A DNA stretch of 64,000 nucleotides. Source: Pomphorhynchus laevis (lineage: Eukaryota; Acanthocephala; Palaeacanthocephala; Echinorhynchida; Pomphorhynchidae). Shown here piece by piece: positions 54,612 to 64,000 of the stretch. The notes beneath the pieces are model-generated. The model saw only the letters and a program-made list of their open reading frames with translations. It was not told the DNA's origin and made no database searches. Where the stretch lies: contig WNNJ02000590.1 of the NCBI GenBank assembly GCA_012934845.2, positions 27,441-91,440 of the forward strand, in the 5' to 3' direction. Position 1 is the stretch's first letter, and each line of letters opens with the position of its first letter. A program made the translations under genes and the position numbers.

Positions 54612-55507
54612 TATAGGGGAGATGGAGCGACATTGAATTTTTGGGCGGGTGTGGACAACTTGAAAATTTTCGTCGATGTTTCGCCGTTTTCCTCGCGATG
54701 GCGTTTTTCGATTTGGGCATATGAGAGTCGAGCGATTTCGGAGGTGGTGCGATCGGAAAAATGCGAGTCGCTGAAGAGGACTTGAGTTTCAATCGTTGGG
54801 AGATGACATAAGACACAGGAGAGCGATGCTTGAAAACAATTTTATCTGGAAGGGGCTGGAAGGTTTAGATTGAGAAGATTCGTGTAGGCTGATGAATGCG
54901 ACAGGAGAAATGCTTTTGAAAAAGGATGGTTTATCCGCAGGAACAAGGATGATAGGATGGATCTGAATGCGGAAACGTCGTGGTCGATACGTGCTTGTGG
55001 AGATAACGAGGTGGAAGGAGTGATATTAGTGACGATGACGCAACAATCGCGAGAAGGAAAGGGTTTCCGTAAAGGAGGACGAGTAAGTGAGTTGGAGAGA
55101 TCACGATAAGAGAGCTGGGAGTTGAGGATATCAAGGGAGTAGGTTTGACAGCGGAAGACAAAGAGGATTTGGATAATATAGAGTGTGGTGATTGATGTGA
55201 GGAAAGGTTATGAGTGGAAGGATTGTGGAGGTTGGTGGAGGTGATTTTGATTGAGGGATGTAGTTTATTGAGAAACGAGACAAAATGGAAGAGACGGGGT
55301 GTCGGGAAGTGAAGACATGAGATTAGACGTGCATGTGGTTACAGGATCAGTGGGTTGACAAAGAACGTCAGAAACGACTGGGGTGGTTTGAGTTCACACG
55401 TTGGAGGTTGATATGCTCTTATGGGAGAGGTCGCGTATGAGTTTGTTGGCACAAAAGCCGCATAGGAAGTCTTCTTTAGACTTCCTGTTGTCGCATGCGA
55501 TTGTGGT
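54612..55507 (-). pseudogene. LINE B-type ORF1 fragment (right arm)
   Basis: Mirror image of 42105-43000, with the same frames and breaks. Confidence 0.75.
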
Positions 55508-55671
55508 TAAATGTTAACTAAGTACACAGATCCGGGTTCCGAAACTAGGACATAATGGTTTTCCTTAACAAATTCACTGTCTGTCAATGACCTTTCGTTC
55601 ATCAAATCCAATCGCTTGTATTTCAACTTCAGTTTGTTTATGTTCGGAATTATTTCGAGATCGTTCAATTT

Positions 55672-56427
55672 TATTTTATTTATGGTTGCAAATGCAAGCC
55701 TATGCGCGCTCACAAGCCTCCGTAGAAAAAACAAACAAATAAGAAAAAAATAGAACGTAAAATGAAAATGTTGATGTAATTGAATCAAATATATTATTAT
55801 TAAATATATGAAGATAAGGGAGATTAGTGGAATGTGGCAAGGTGTCGGGGGGAATTTTTAGTTGTTTTGTTAAAAAGGTGTGAAGAATTGTGAGTTAGAT
55901 AATATTTTGAGGGAATGCATTTTTTGATTTATTTTGAAGGAGGAGCCATTATGAGGAACGTATACGTTGTGTGAACAGTGGAAGGGACGAGGAAGAGAGG
56001 ACTTTTGCTGGCAAATAATTTCAAACAAGTGGAGCAGCGACGATAAAAGAGCGGTGACCATAGTTGGTCGAGTGCGGTAAATGCACAAAATCGGAAGAGT
56101 TGGCAAATAAGCTAAGGCAATAATCAATTCTGTGAGATAAAAGAGTCGATATAAGAACTAGACAGTGACAGGAAATTGTCAAAGCGAAAACTTAAGAAAA
56201 TCATATTGCCAACGATTGGCTTAACAATGATGGAATTAACAAATAAAATAGGTGGAGTTATGCCGAGGTGATGACATACCGAGGTCGTGGATACAAAGAT
56301 GCGCATGCGAGTAGAGCAAGATATCATCGGCATACTGCATCAGATGAAAGTCATGGTAACGAGTTATATAAGACAAGGTGCTCATCAGTACCGTGATCAA
56401 ATAATCATCCATAGACACCTTAAACAC
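55672..56427 (-). mobile_element. LINE B-related fragment, RT to 3' end (right arm)
   Basis: Mirror image of 41212-41935, with 33 extra bases near 56000. Confidence 0.7.
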
Positions 56428-56640
56428 GCTTTAACAAAGCTCGAAAAACAGAACCACCCATAATAACTACCGTAATAACTAGTCTTGTTCTTTTAATATT
56501 CAACGTAGCGAATAATTCGTGAGAATAATTCGGTTCTATTTCTTTGTGTGATGAGGATATATAGAATGCTGCCTGGTGTTTATGCCTCCTCGTGGGAAAA
56601 ACATACCGATTTATTTATAAGTACACAGTTGTGTGTCCAA

Positions 56641-56748
56641 TATTTATCTTATAGCATATATGTACAATATTATCTTATGGTACAATATTATCTTAGTACA
56701 ATATTATCTTATGTACAATATTACCTTTTATTATCTTATATACAACAT
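56641..56748. repeat. Minisatellite (right arm)
   Basis: Units close to 'tacaatattatctta', the mirror copy of 40891-41000. Confidence 0.8.
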
Positions 56749-57146
56749 TATATATAATGATTATATATAATATATATAATTACCTTATATATGGTATTTT
56801 CCGAGATGCATTAACAGCGTTCTTTCTAATATTTAACATTGATTTGCTCAGGAGATCAAATCAATGCAGACCATCATGATTTGCAACGTAGACCATCATT
56901 AACAATTTAGTGAATAAAGTTACAAAATTTTACATCAATTAAAACTTTTGTTGATATATTTTATGTTTGACGTAGATGAAGACTACCACTTAATGCTACT
57001 ACTCAAATCGTTTTACTACTTAAAATTATCTTACATTTGTAATTAATTATTAAAATTATTAATTCTTTATTTAATTAATTTAATTTAAAATTTTTTTGTT
57101 GTTTTTTTTGTAGTTTTCTTTTTACAAAAGCTTTCTAGATTGTGTA

Positions 57147-60100
57147 ATGTGTTCTCTCGATGATTCGCTTAGTACTTGCGAACAAGATAGCGAATACAGC
57201 GCTTCGTCGCCTTGTAAGAAAGCCCGAATGTCGTTCAATGTATGTTGTTATTTTCATACACAAGTGTACTTCTTGACTCATACAGGCAATTGAAAAAGTA
57301 TTGTGGAATATGGGCAAATGGACGGCACTGGATGATTATAAGCTAATTACCAGTTTCTTGCATTGTCGAAATCCGTCTATGATTTTGGCATTTTCGTCAT
57401 TCTGTAATAATCGCACGATTGCTGACATCAAAGACCGATGGCAATGCATATTAAGAGATAGAACATTTTGCAGGTATACATTTTTAATACGTCGCTCGCA
57501 CTTCAATAATACTTTAGATTTTATAAATAATTTAGTAAACATTTAAAGGAATACTTTTAAAATTTTTAAATGTCCAATCTTGTATAAATTGGATATGCAC
57601 TATTTTTCATAATCGCTAGCTATTAGAGACTATTTTTATACGATTGTATAAGTCATTCGTTGCAAAATGAAAACTTAATTTTCAGTTTAACATTAATCGT
57701 TAATATTAACATTAAAGTATTAATAAATATTTAAATATATTAAAAATATTGTAATTTTTAATCCGAATTATAATTGTCCAGACATTTTTTATTTAATCGA
57801 TTCGGTTTTACATTTCCATTTGTTAATAATCACATTATAATAAATTTCTTTCTCAGAAAAATGTTGATTAATAGAATAGTTTTATAAGATAAATTTCAAT
57901 AAGATTCAATATATAACCATCAAATCCGATAACTAAGTCCACTTATTTAATATAATTATAAAATAAACAAAACATAATAATAATGCTAAATCAGAACTTT
58001 ATATTTAAATAATAAAATAACTAATTGCTATAAGATTTTTTATAATTTATATCAAGTTAAAATAAAAAATTGAAATTTAAAATAAACGTCATTTTTATAA
58101 ATTGAATAATAAATAATAGACGTTGTATCAGAATAAAGATTATAGGTCATCACGAGGAACTGCTATGCTATCTGGTTTCGGCCCCTAACTCCTCTACCCA
58201 ACATAGCAGCGGGACCAAATACATGCTAATGATGTATTTCATATGATTTAATTCGATTATATCGTATCTTATTTTAATACAAAGTATATTAGTTATTATC
58301 CATACATAAACATTTTCCCTAGTGATTTTAAATTTATTTTTAATATTATTGTGTTGATTTATATATTTTACTATTTTCTGTTTGATGGTATTTTTTGCAA
58401 TTCTTAAAATTTCATTATTTATTGTATTATATTTTATATTATATGGTATGCATGAATGCTCATGCAAAAATATGTTTCTTGTAAATTAAATACGTCATTT
58501 TTACGATATTAATTAATAGTAGTTTTAGTTAATGTTAATTTAATGTTCATATCTAAATATACACCTTCTTTATCATTAATATTGGTCTTATAAGAAATGA
58601 GACTACCTGGATAAATATGCGTCCTATAAATTTAAATATGTCATCTTTACGATATAAATTAATAGTAGTTTTAGTTAATGTTAATTAAATGTTCATATCT
58701 AGATATACACCTTCTTTATCATTAATATTGGTTTTGTTAAGAATAAGGCTTTCTGGATAAATGTGCTCACTAATTGAATAAAAATTATTAGAATTAAATA
58801 CACATATATCATCAATGTATCGAAACATATATTTCATATATTTATATTGTTTAGATTTAGTTTTTACACAGTTATGAACAAATTCATATTCTATAAAGCT
58901 TAAAAACAAGTCAGCTATAATTGGGCTACTATTACCACCCATTGGAACACCTTTTACTTGTCTAAATATAGATGTCCATACTTTTAAATAATTTTGATTT
59001 ATCAAAATATTTAAGGATTCTATTAATTCAATTTTATCCATATATTTATATTTACTTGATGGTTTAATTTTTGTTAGATAGGCGTTATAATTATTATAAC
59101 ACATATATGTATATCTTTTTCCAAATATAAGATTAATTAATTTTACTAACGCTTCTTTAAATATCTACTAAATCTAGATTTGTATAAAGCGTACTAAAAT
59201 CGTATGTATTTATATTTTGAAAATTTATTCCTTTTGTGTTCTAAAAATTCTTTTGTGGAATAAATACTGAAATAGTGTTTTATACCAGTATTAATTTCGA
59301 TTACCTTGCAATATTTTTTGAAGTGTGCTTTAATTACTTTAAGTATTTTATTCATATAGACAGAAAGTGGTTTTAATGTACGTTTAAACGCACTACATAT
59401 GAACCTAGGTTTTATTGGATTTTTATGTAATTTTGGATTCCAATATAATATAGGTATAATTTTATTATCTAATTCAACCGTTATACCCTTTTAATCCATT
59501 ATAGAATGAGGACTTGTAATAATTGTTTCTAAATTTGAATCATTACGTTCATATCTTGCGTTTACATTTAAATCATTAAAATTAATTTCTTCCATCATTA
59601 TATAATAAAGCTTTTTGCATATGAAGACAAAGTTATTACTAGCTTTATCAATGGTTCTTATTATATAGTTATCCTTTAATTTAGTAAATTCTGTATGCAC
59701 ATCTTTATTTATTTGATCGTTCCTTTTATAATTGTTTGCTATTTTCACTATCTCTCTAATTTTATTTAATATATAAGTTTATCTTTAATGTATTTAAGCT
59801 TTTACTAAAGTAAGCATTTAAGTCATTATATAACGAATTGTAAATTTTATTTTTATTGTTATTTTTTAATCTATTATTTTCCTTAATTCTTTTTATGTAA
59901 TTTTGGATTCCAATATAATATAGGTATAGTTTTATTATCTGATTCGACCTTTATACCCTTTTTATCCATTATAGAACAGTTACTTGTAATAATTGTTTCT
60001 AAACTCAACTCACTGCGTTCATATGTTGGATTTACATTTAAATCATTAGAATTAACCTCTTTCATTAGTATATCATAATAAATCTTTTTGCACATGAAGA

Positions 60101-61576
60101 CAAAGTTATTACTAGCTTTATCAATAGTTATTTATTATATAGTTATCCTTTAATTTAGTAAGTTCTTTATACATATCTTTATTAATTTTATCTTTCCTTT
60201 TATAATTGTTTGTTATTTTCATTTTATTTTTAATTTTATCAAATATATAATCTTTCCAAATTTTTATCTTAGATATATTCGAGCTTTCACTATTAATCAG
60301 CTTACTAAAGTAATCATTTAAGTTATTATATAACGAATTGTAAATTTTATTTTTGTCGTTGTTATTATTTAATCTATATTTATACCCTTTTGATAGCAGC
60401 TTTCTTAATTCACAATTTTCAATTAATTCTAGATTATGGGTACATATATGTTCATTTATTTTATCAAAACTAAGACTTTTACAATTGCATTCTGTTTCCA
60501 TTATGTTTCTAATATTATCGTTACATATTGATTTTAATTCTTTATTATAATTACAAATTTTTCGTCCTAATGGTAGTAGGAGTTTATACCTTATTTTAGG
60601 AATATATTCTGATAGTATTTTCCTTAATTCATTGTTTTCAATTAATTCTAGATTATTGGTACATATATGTTCATTTATTTTATCAAAATTAAGACTCTTG
60701 CAATTGCATTCATTTTCTAATATCATCGTTACATTTGGATTTCAATTTTTTATAATTACAAATTTTTTTGTGGTAGTGGCGGTAACAGCTTATATCTTCT
60801 TTATGGTACATATATTTGAAATATATGCATTTTATACTTAATGAATTTTATGGACAGTGTATATTTTTTATTGATATTATTAACATTTATTTTTTAGAAA
60901 AACTTCTTATATTTACATAAAGATCTTTTAGCTTATTATCACTTAAAAGTTGTTTTAATATTTCTAATTGTTCATTTATATACATATCTTTTTTAATATT
61001 TTTAACTCTATTTTTCCTATTCCTTTTATCACAATGACTGCTTGGTTTGCGCTTAACCGGATTGTTATAATATAGTTGTTTATTATGTATTATACTACTT
61101 CTGCCAATTCCTTGTACCACGTCATTTAATCCTAATGGGTACATGGAATTAAGCGTTTTAATCCAAACATTTTATTTTTCTAATAGTTTTTTATTTAATA
61201 TTGCCTTATTTTCTTACGTATTTTTCCAATATGGTTGAGTACATGTAACTTTTGAGTCATAATTTTTAACGTTGCTTTTTCGGTGTCGCCACCTAGTTTA
61301 GTGGACTCAGGCGTTGATCCAGCAGCATCTGACAAGGAGCTGTCCTGCTTAAAGTGGTTGTATATAACATGTTATATTATAAAATACTATTATAATTTTT
61401 GTTTCATGTATTTAAATGTCATATTTTTGTATAAATGCTTTGTTTATTTTATCTTCTATTTTTTATCAAGATTTGTTATTGATCGCATTAATGCGCTTCC
61501 AATATCAATGTTGGCCTCCGCCATTTCTTCAATACCATTTAACACTGTAGAGCAGGAAGCATTGTCTCAGATTGAC
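57147..61576 (+). CDS. MCRS1-like: MCRS1-like (microspherule protein 1) gene, first recognisable exons, partial
   Basis: Three exons fit in frame. Exon a is 57147-57239, ending AAT|GTATGT. Exon b is 57286-57473, after ...ATACAG and before GTATAC. Exon c is 61471-61576, after TTTTATCAAG and before GTGAGT. Exon b encodes the MCRS1 N-terminal domain: KW..LDDYKLITSFL, an F-SSF-NNRTIADIKDRW stretch and LRD, matching W-x2-DD-x-LI...F(T/S)-x3-I-x2-RW of MCRS1. The split codon AG|A joins b to c with correct phase. Exon c (INALPISMLASAISSIPFN..EQEAL) aligns with the next MCRS1 block (LHPE.IA..QSKALFSKAEE.LL). MCRS1 is a nuclear scaffold of NSL/INO80-type chromatin complexes. The FHA domain and later exons are not seen and probably lie beyond the window. 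An acceptor-like AAAAG at 57130 means exon a could instead be internal. The 46-nt intron is very short. Confidence 0.7.
57577..58027. other. AT-rich intron sequence of the MCRS1-like gene
   Basis: No coding frames. It lies between the donor at 57474 and the dispersed repeats and Penelope-like element within the same intron. Confidence 0.45.
58028..58226 (+). repeat. Dispersed repeat R, copy 1
   Basis: AT-rich first half ('atcaagttaaaataaaaaat', 'tgaaatttaaaataaa'), then a block near 'gaataataaataatagacg', then 'taggtcatcacg' and a hairpin CTGCTATG...CATAGCAG around 'ggtttcggcccc'. Related copies follow at 61915-63535. Confidence 0.8.
58481..58770 (-). repeat. Tandem duplication, period about 146 bp
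   Basis: 58481-58623 and 58624-58770 share 'attaatagtagttttagtta' and 'tacaccttctttatcattaa'. It lies at the 3' side of the Penelope-like RT frame. Confidence 0.8.
59421..60411 (-). repeat. Tandem duplication within the Penelope-like ORF, period about 470 bp
   Basis: Unit 59421-59890 is repeated, with changes, from 59891. Both begin 'ttttatgtaattttggattc' on the plus strand. Both encode the 'NYKRxDxINKD' and 'TKLKDNYII' to 'IPILYWNPKLHK' segment. Confidence 0.85.
60414..60850 (-). repeat. Tandem duplication within the Penelope-like ORF, period about 219 bp
   Basis: Units from about 60421 and about 60640 share 'aattaattctagattat', 'acatatatgttcatttattt' and the 'CNCKSL.FDKINEHICT' protein block. 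The second unit is shorter or truncated. Confidence 0.85.
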
Positions 61577-61914
61577 GTGAGTCATTTGATAACAATTTTA
61601 TAACTAATCAATTTTGAAATTAATTTTCATAATTTTTGTTAATGTTTTGTGAATTTTAAAATTTTTAGTTTTGATCTAGTTTCTGTTAATGACAGATTTT
61701 TGAACATTAGAACAAAATTGATAACATTTTATTGATCGCTATTTCTTTGCAGAATTCTTTGCAGTTTTTTAAATTTAATTTTCTTTAAGTCACACTTGTC
61801 GTTTACATCTTGGAAGCTTGCATTTTGGAAGAAAAATAATCACTCTTTACTACAATCTAATTTTCTAGCGAATTGATACATAAAGACTAAATTAAATTTC
61901 AGCGCTAATCAAAG

Positions 61915-62158
61915 TTAATTAAATAAAAGTTAATTTGTATGAATTGACTATTAAATAACAGACGATGTATTATAATAAAGATTAGAGGTAATAAAGGTGA
62001 TTTGTATGAATTGACTATTAAATAACAGATGATGTATTATAATAAAGATTAGAGGTAATAATTATGATTTGAAGTCATAAAGTAGGAACTAATTTGCTAT
62101 CAGGTTTCGGCCTCTATTCCTTGGCATAACATAGCAGCGGTTCCAAATACATTCTAAT
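61915..62158 (+). repeat. Dispersed repeat R, copies 2a and 2b
   Basis: Copy 2a (61915-61998) and copy 2b (61999-62158) repeat 'tttgtatgaattgactatta' and 'taataaagattagaggtaat' in tandem. Copy 2b keeps the 'caggtttcggcc ... aacatagcagcgg' end. Copy 1 lies on the other side of the Penelope-like element in the same orientation. Confidence 0.8.
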
Positions 62159-62499
62159 TAATTACGGCCCTCTACTTCCAAATTTCACTACTTCCGAATT
62201 TCGTTATTCAAAGAAGAAAATGAGAAAATAGAACTAAAAAGAAAATCAAAACACAGAAGTATAAAATCATAAGAATTATAATTAAAAGTATAAAGATATA
62301 AAACTTAAGACGAATGTATAACATAAGAATAAAAATACAAAACGAAATTTTAAGTTTTTTGCAGAGCATGCATTAATTCATATAAGTTGATCAAACCATT
62401 GTCAAAATTTTGAAGAAATATTACGGTGTTATTATGCGAGTATACATGCGTTTTCTTCTTTGAAATGCAACTCGCTTTCCCATTCACTATTTGTCCCTT

Positions 62500-62672
62500 T
62501 TAAAATACAGATAAATAATTATATGAGATTTTATACAATTTATATTTATATAGAGTTAAAGTTTTAAATACAAATTTAAAATACAAGTTAATTGTTATGA
62601 ATTGACTATTAAGTAACAGACGATGCATCAGAATAAGGATTTGAAGTCATCAGCAGGGACCAGTTATAAAAT
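62500..62672 (+). repeat. Dispersed repeat R, copy 3
   Basis: Contains 'ttgttatgaattgactatta', 'acagacgatgcatcagaata' and 'gaagtcatcagcagggac'; lacks the hairpin end. Confidence 0.75.
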
Positions 62673-62864
62673 CAAAGTGACATACTAGTTATGTAATGAA
62701 TATACATTTTGAGTAAGAATAAGGAATGATGATAGATAAGACATTACAATATTACAAAAGATCATCAAACATTCTAACTTTTATGTTGATGTAGTTCAAA
62801 TGTTCGATATTATCACCGAGAAGGCAAAATTTGAGGATTCCTTTTTTGCCTCATTCCTCAAAAA

Positions 62865-63015
62865 ATCAGATCAGATAACTGAGTCTACCCATATTATACT
62901 ATATATAAATTAAAAATAAAAATAAATAATAAATAATTGTTATAAGGATAAGTATAATCCTCATAATTGCATAAGGATAATTGAATAAGGATTAGAGGTC
63001 ATAAGTTACTTAATA
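62865..63015 (+). repeat. Dispersed repeat R, copy 4 (upstream part)
   Basis: Shares 'atcagatcagataactgag' and 'tatactatatataaatt' with copy 6 at 63275, then jumps to 'aaggattagaggtcataag'. The middle is missing. Confidence 0.7.
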
Positions 63016-63154
63016 AGATCAAATCAATTGAATTAATTTTAGGATATCAAACTAGAGATACATATGACTTATCAAAACAGCCAATGAGACAATGATATTT
63101 ACTTGTAAAATATGGTGTAATTCGTGATAGGGCCGATTTCTGAAAAAATTGACC

Positions 63155-63235
63155 GTTAAATATGAATTGACTAATAAATAACAAACGATGTATTAGAATT
63201 AGGATTAGATATCATCAGGGGAAACTTATGACCTC
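63155..63235 (+). repeat. Dispersed repeat R, copy 5 (core only)
   Basis: 'tatgaattgactaataaata', 'acaaacgatgtattagaa', 'gatatcatcaggggaaac'. Confidence 0.75.
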
Positions 63236-63271
63236 TAAACTTTCATGTGATTTTTTAATATTTAATTTAAG

Positions 63272-63535
63272 CAAATCAGATCAAATAACTGAGATTACGT
63301 ATTTTATACTAAATATAAATCAAAATAAAGATAAATAATACATAATTATATAAGATTTTATAGAATTTATTATATCAAGTTAAAATTAAAAATTGAAATT
63401 TAAAATAAAAGTCAATTGTTATGAATTGAATAATAAATAACAGACGATGTATCGGAATAAGGATTAGAGGTCATCAAGATAAACTGCTATGTTATCAGGT
63501 TTATGCCCTATTCCTCGACACATGAAGCATCTATT
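63272..63535 (+). repeat. Dispersed repeat R, copy 6 (longest)
   Basis: Runs from 'aaatcagatcaaataactga' through 'atcaagttaaaattaaaaat' and 'gaataataaataacagacg' to 'ctgctatgttatcaggttt', so it links the upstream part seen in copy 4 with the core seen in the other copies. Confidence 0.8.
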
Positions 63536-64000
63536 GAGTTTTAAAAATTCATGAATTTTATCGTTTTTTGACAAAAAAATATGTTTTAATGATGAGTATG
63601 GTTTAATAAGATTTTATTTAATAAGCCTTTAAGTTTTTAAAAACTTTAAAATATAGGATGTCTTATAATCAATAGATTGGTATGCTGGTTGATTATGTGG
63701 TGTAGAAATAGTACCACGTTGCATTATCTAAAAATAACAGTAGACTAAAAGTTGAATTAAATACATAACTTTATCGTCATTTTAAAAATTACAGATTTGA
63801 TTTCTAAGATAAATATTGTAAATAAATATTTTATTTATATAAAAAAATGTTATTTTTACATGCCTAAAAATAACATTTTAGGCATGTAAACATTTTAATG
63901 ATTAATATTAAGTAAAATAATTTAATCTTTTTAATATTCTTTAAATATTTTTTAATAATTTATAGTAGATTACTATAAAAATAAAATCAAATGGAAAATA

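Larger units (their letters stand above)
51831..57215 (-). repeat. Inverted duplication, right arm
   Basis: Inverted copy of 40424-45784. The first roughly 120 bp (51831-51950) are less similar to the left arm and share a base with the LINE B copy at 24-28 kb. A patch at 53473-53845 also departs from the left arm. Elsewhere the arms are nearly identical. A 33-bp segment near 56000 is absent from the left arm. Confidence 0.93.
58491..61345 (-). mobile_element. Penelope-like element inside the MCRS1-like intron, antisense
   Basis: Frames from 5' to 3' on the minus strand: 'GGDTEKATLKIMTQK' near 61270, 'YPLGLNDVVQGIG' (61144), Cys/His-type blocks 'NECNCKSLNFDKINEHICT' (60726 and again near 60500), 'LKDNYIIRTIDKASNNFVFIC' in two parts (LKDNYIIRTIDK, SNNFVFICKK; 59650-59700), 'IPILYWNPKLHK' (about 59890), RT motif B 'GVPMGGNSSPIIADLFLSF' and catalytic 'RYIDDICVF' (58800-58950). 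This order is that of Neptune-like PLEs. No GIY-YIG domain is seen. Stops and frame changes break it. Codon use is extremely AT-rich, unlike the PLE at 8000. Confidence 0.82.
61577..64000. other. AT-rich intron-side DNA with dispersed repeat R
   Basis: Apart from repeat copies listed separately, I see no coding sequence. The next MCRS1-like exon is not found here and would lie further right. A simple inverted pair 'atttttacatgcctaaaaat' / 'aacattttaggcatgtaaac' lies near 63850-63890. Confidence 0.45.

Noticed and set aside
58140-58226. Hammerhead ribozyme in repeat R (minus strand has GAAA and CTGATGA)
   Set aside because: The bases next to the two boxes would have to form stem II but give C-C oppositions, and no cleavage-site strand pairs after GAAA.
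61283-61380. A further host exon on the plus strand (SPPSLVDSGVDPAAS)
   Set aside because: The opposite strand reads as the N-terminus of the Penelope-like protein (GGDTEKATLKIMTQK), and no splice sites fit the plus-strand reading.
1-64000. tRNA or rRNA genes and telomeric repeats
   Set aside because: I looked for tRNA A/B boxes, rRNA-like conserved blocks and TTAGG-type arrays and saw none; a covariance search could still find a diverged tRNA.

Overview
The window reads as animal (metazoan) nuclear DNA, most likely from an invertebrate and perhaps an arthropod. It opens with a U2 snRNA gene whose 5' core is close to the insect form. The right part holds a spliced host gene resembling MCRS1 (microspherule protein 1) with one 46-nt intron. 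Almost everything else is transposable-element sequence in AT-rich DNA. There are no bacterial-style operons, and I saw no tRNA or rRNA genes.

Layout. 65-253: U2 snRNA. 735-2990: decayed reverse-transcriptase (RT) element, minus strand. 4430-7992: two 5'-truncated LINE copies. 8000-8925: Penelope-like (PLE) fragment, followed by tandem repeats. 9890-10738: LINE tail. 10739-14150: AT-rich DNA with foldback elements. 14150-20645: a CR1/L2-like LINE split by a Ty3/gypsy fossil (14715-18712). 21206-22425: a foldback element with a LINE fragment inside it. 23779-28330: a near full-length CR1/L2-like LINE. 28399-32198: a second, much older Ty3/gypsy fossil. 32434-40169: two nearly full-length Jockey/I/R1-type LINEs lying head to head. 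40424-57215: a large inverted duplication with arms of about 5.4 kb around a 6-kb centre; the centre holds LINE ORF1, an orphan zinc-finger ORF and another LINE. 57147-61576: the first recognisable exons of the MCRS1-like gene, with a Penelope-like element in antisense orientation in its long intron. 61577-64000: AT-rich DNA with copies of a dispersed repeat that also flanks the Penelope-like element.

Recurring families. 'LINE A' has a gag-like ORF1 with CCHC zinc knuckles and an ORF2 with endonuclease (EN) and RT; copies at 4.4, 32.4 and 36.3 kb. 'LINE B' is CR1/L2-like, with a Cys-motif ORF1, EN-RT and a 3' hairpin; at least eight full or partial copies. The most informative observations are: (1) two diverged Ty3/gypsy elements keep a perfect inverted repeat between LTR and leader although its sequence differs, which fits self-primed reverse transcription; (2) the long inverted duplication, whose outer breakpoint cuts the MCRS1-like exon; (3) two LINE A copies with near-identical ORF2 but strongly diverged ORF1, suggesting module exchange; (4) a conversion-like patch and a shared lesion linking LINE B copies; (5) a covarying 3' hairpin in LINE B. 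Everything was read by eye, so element ends without a target-site duplication are approximate.
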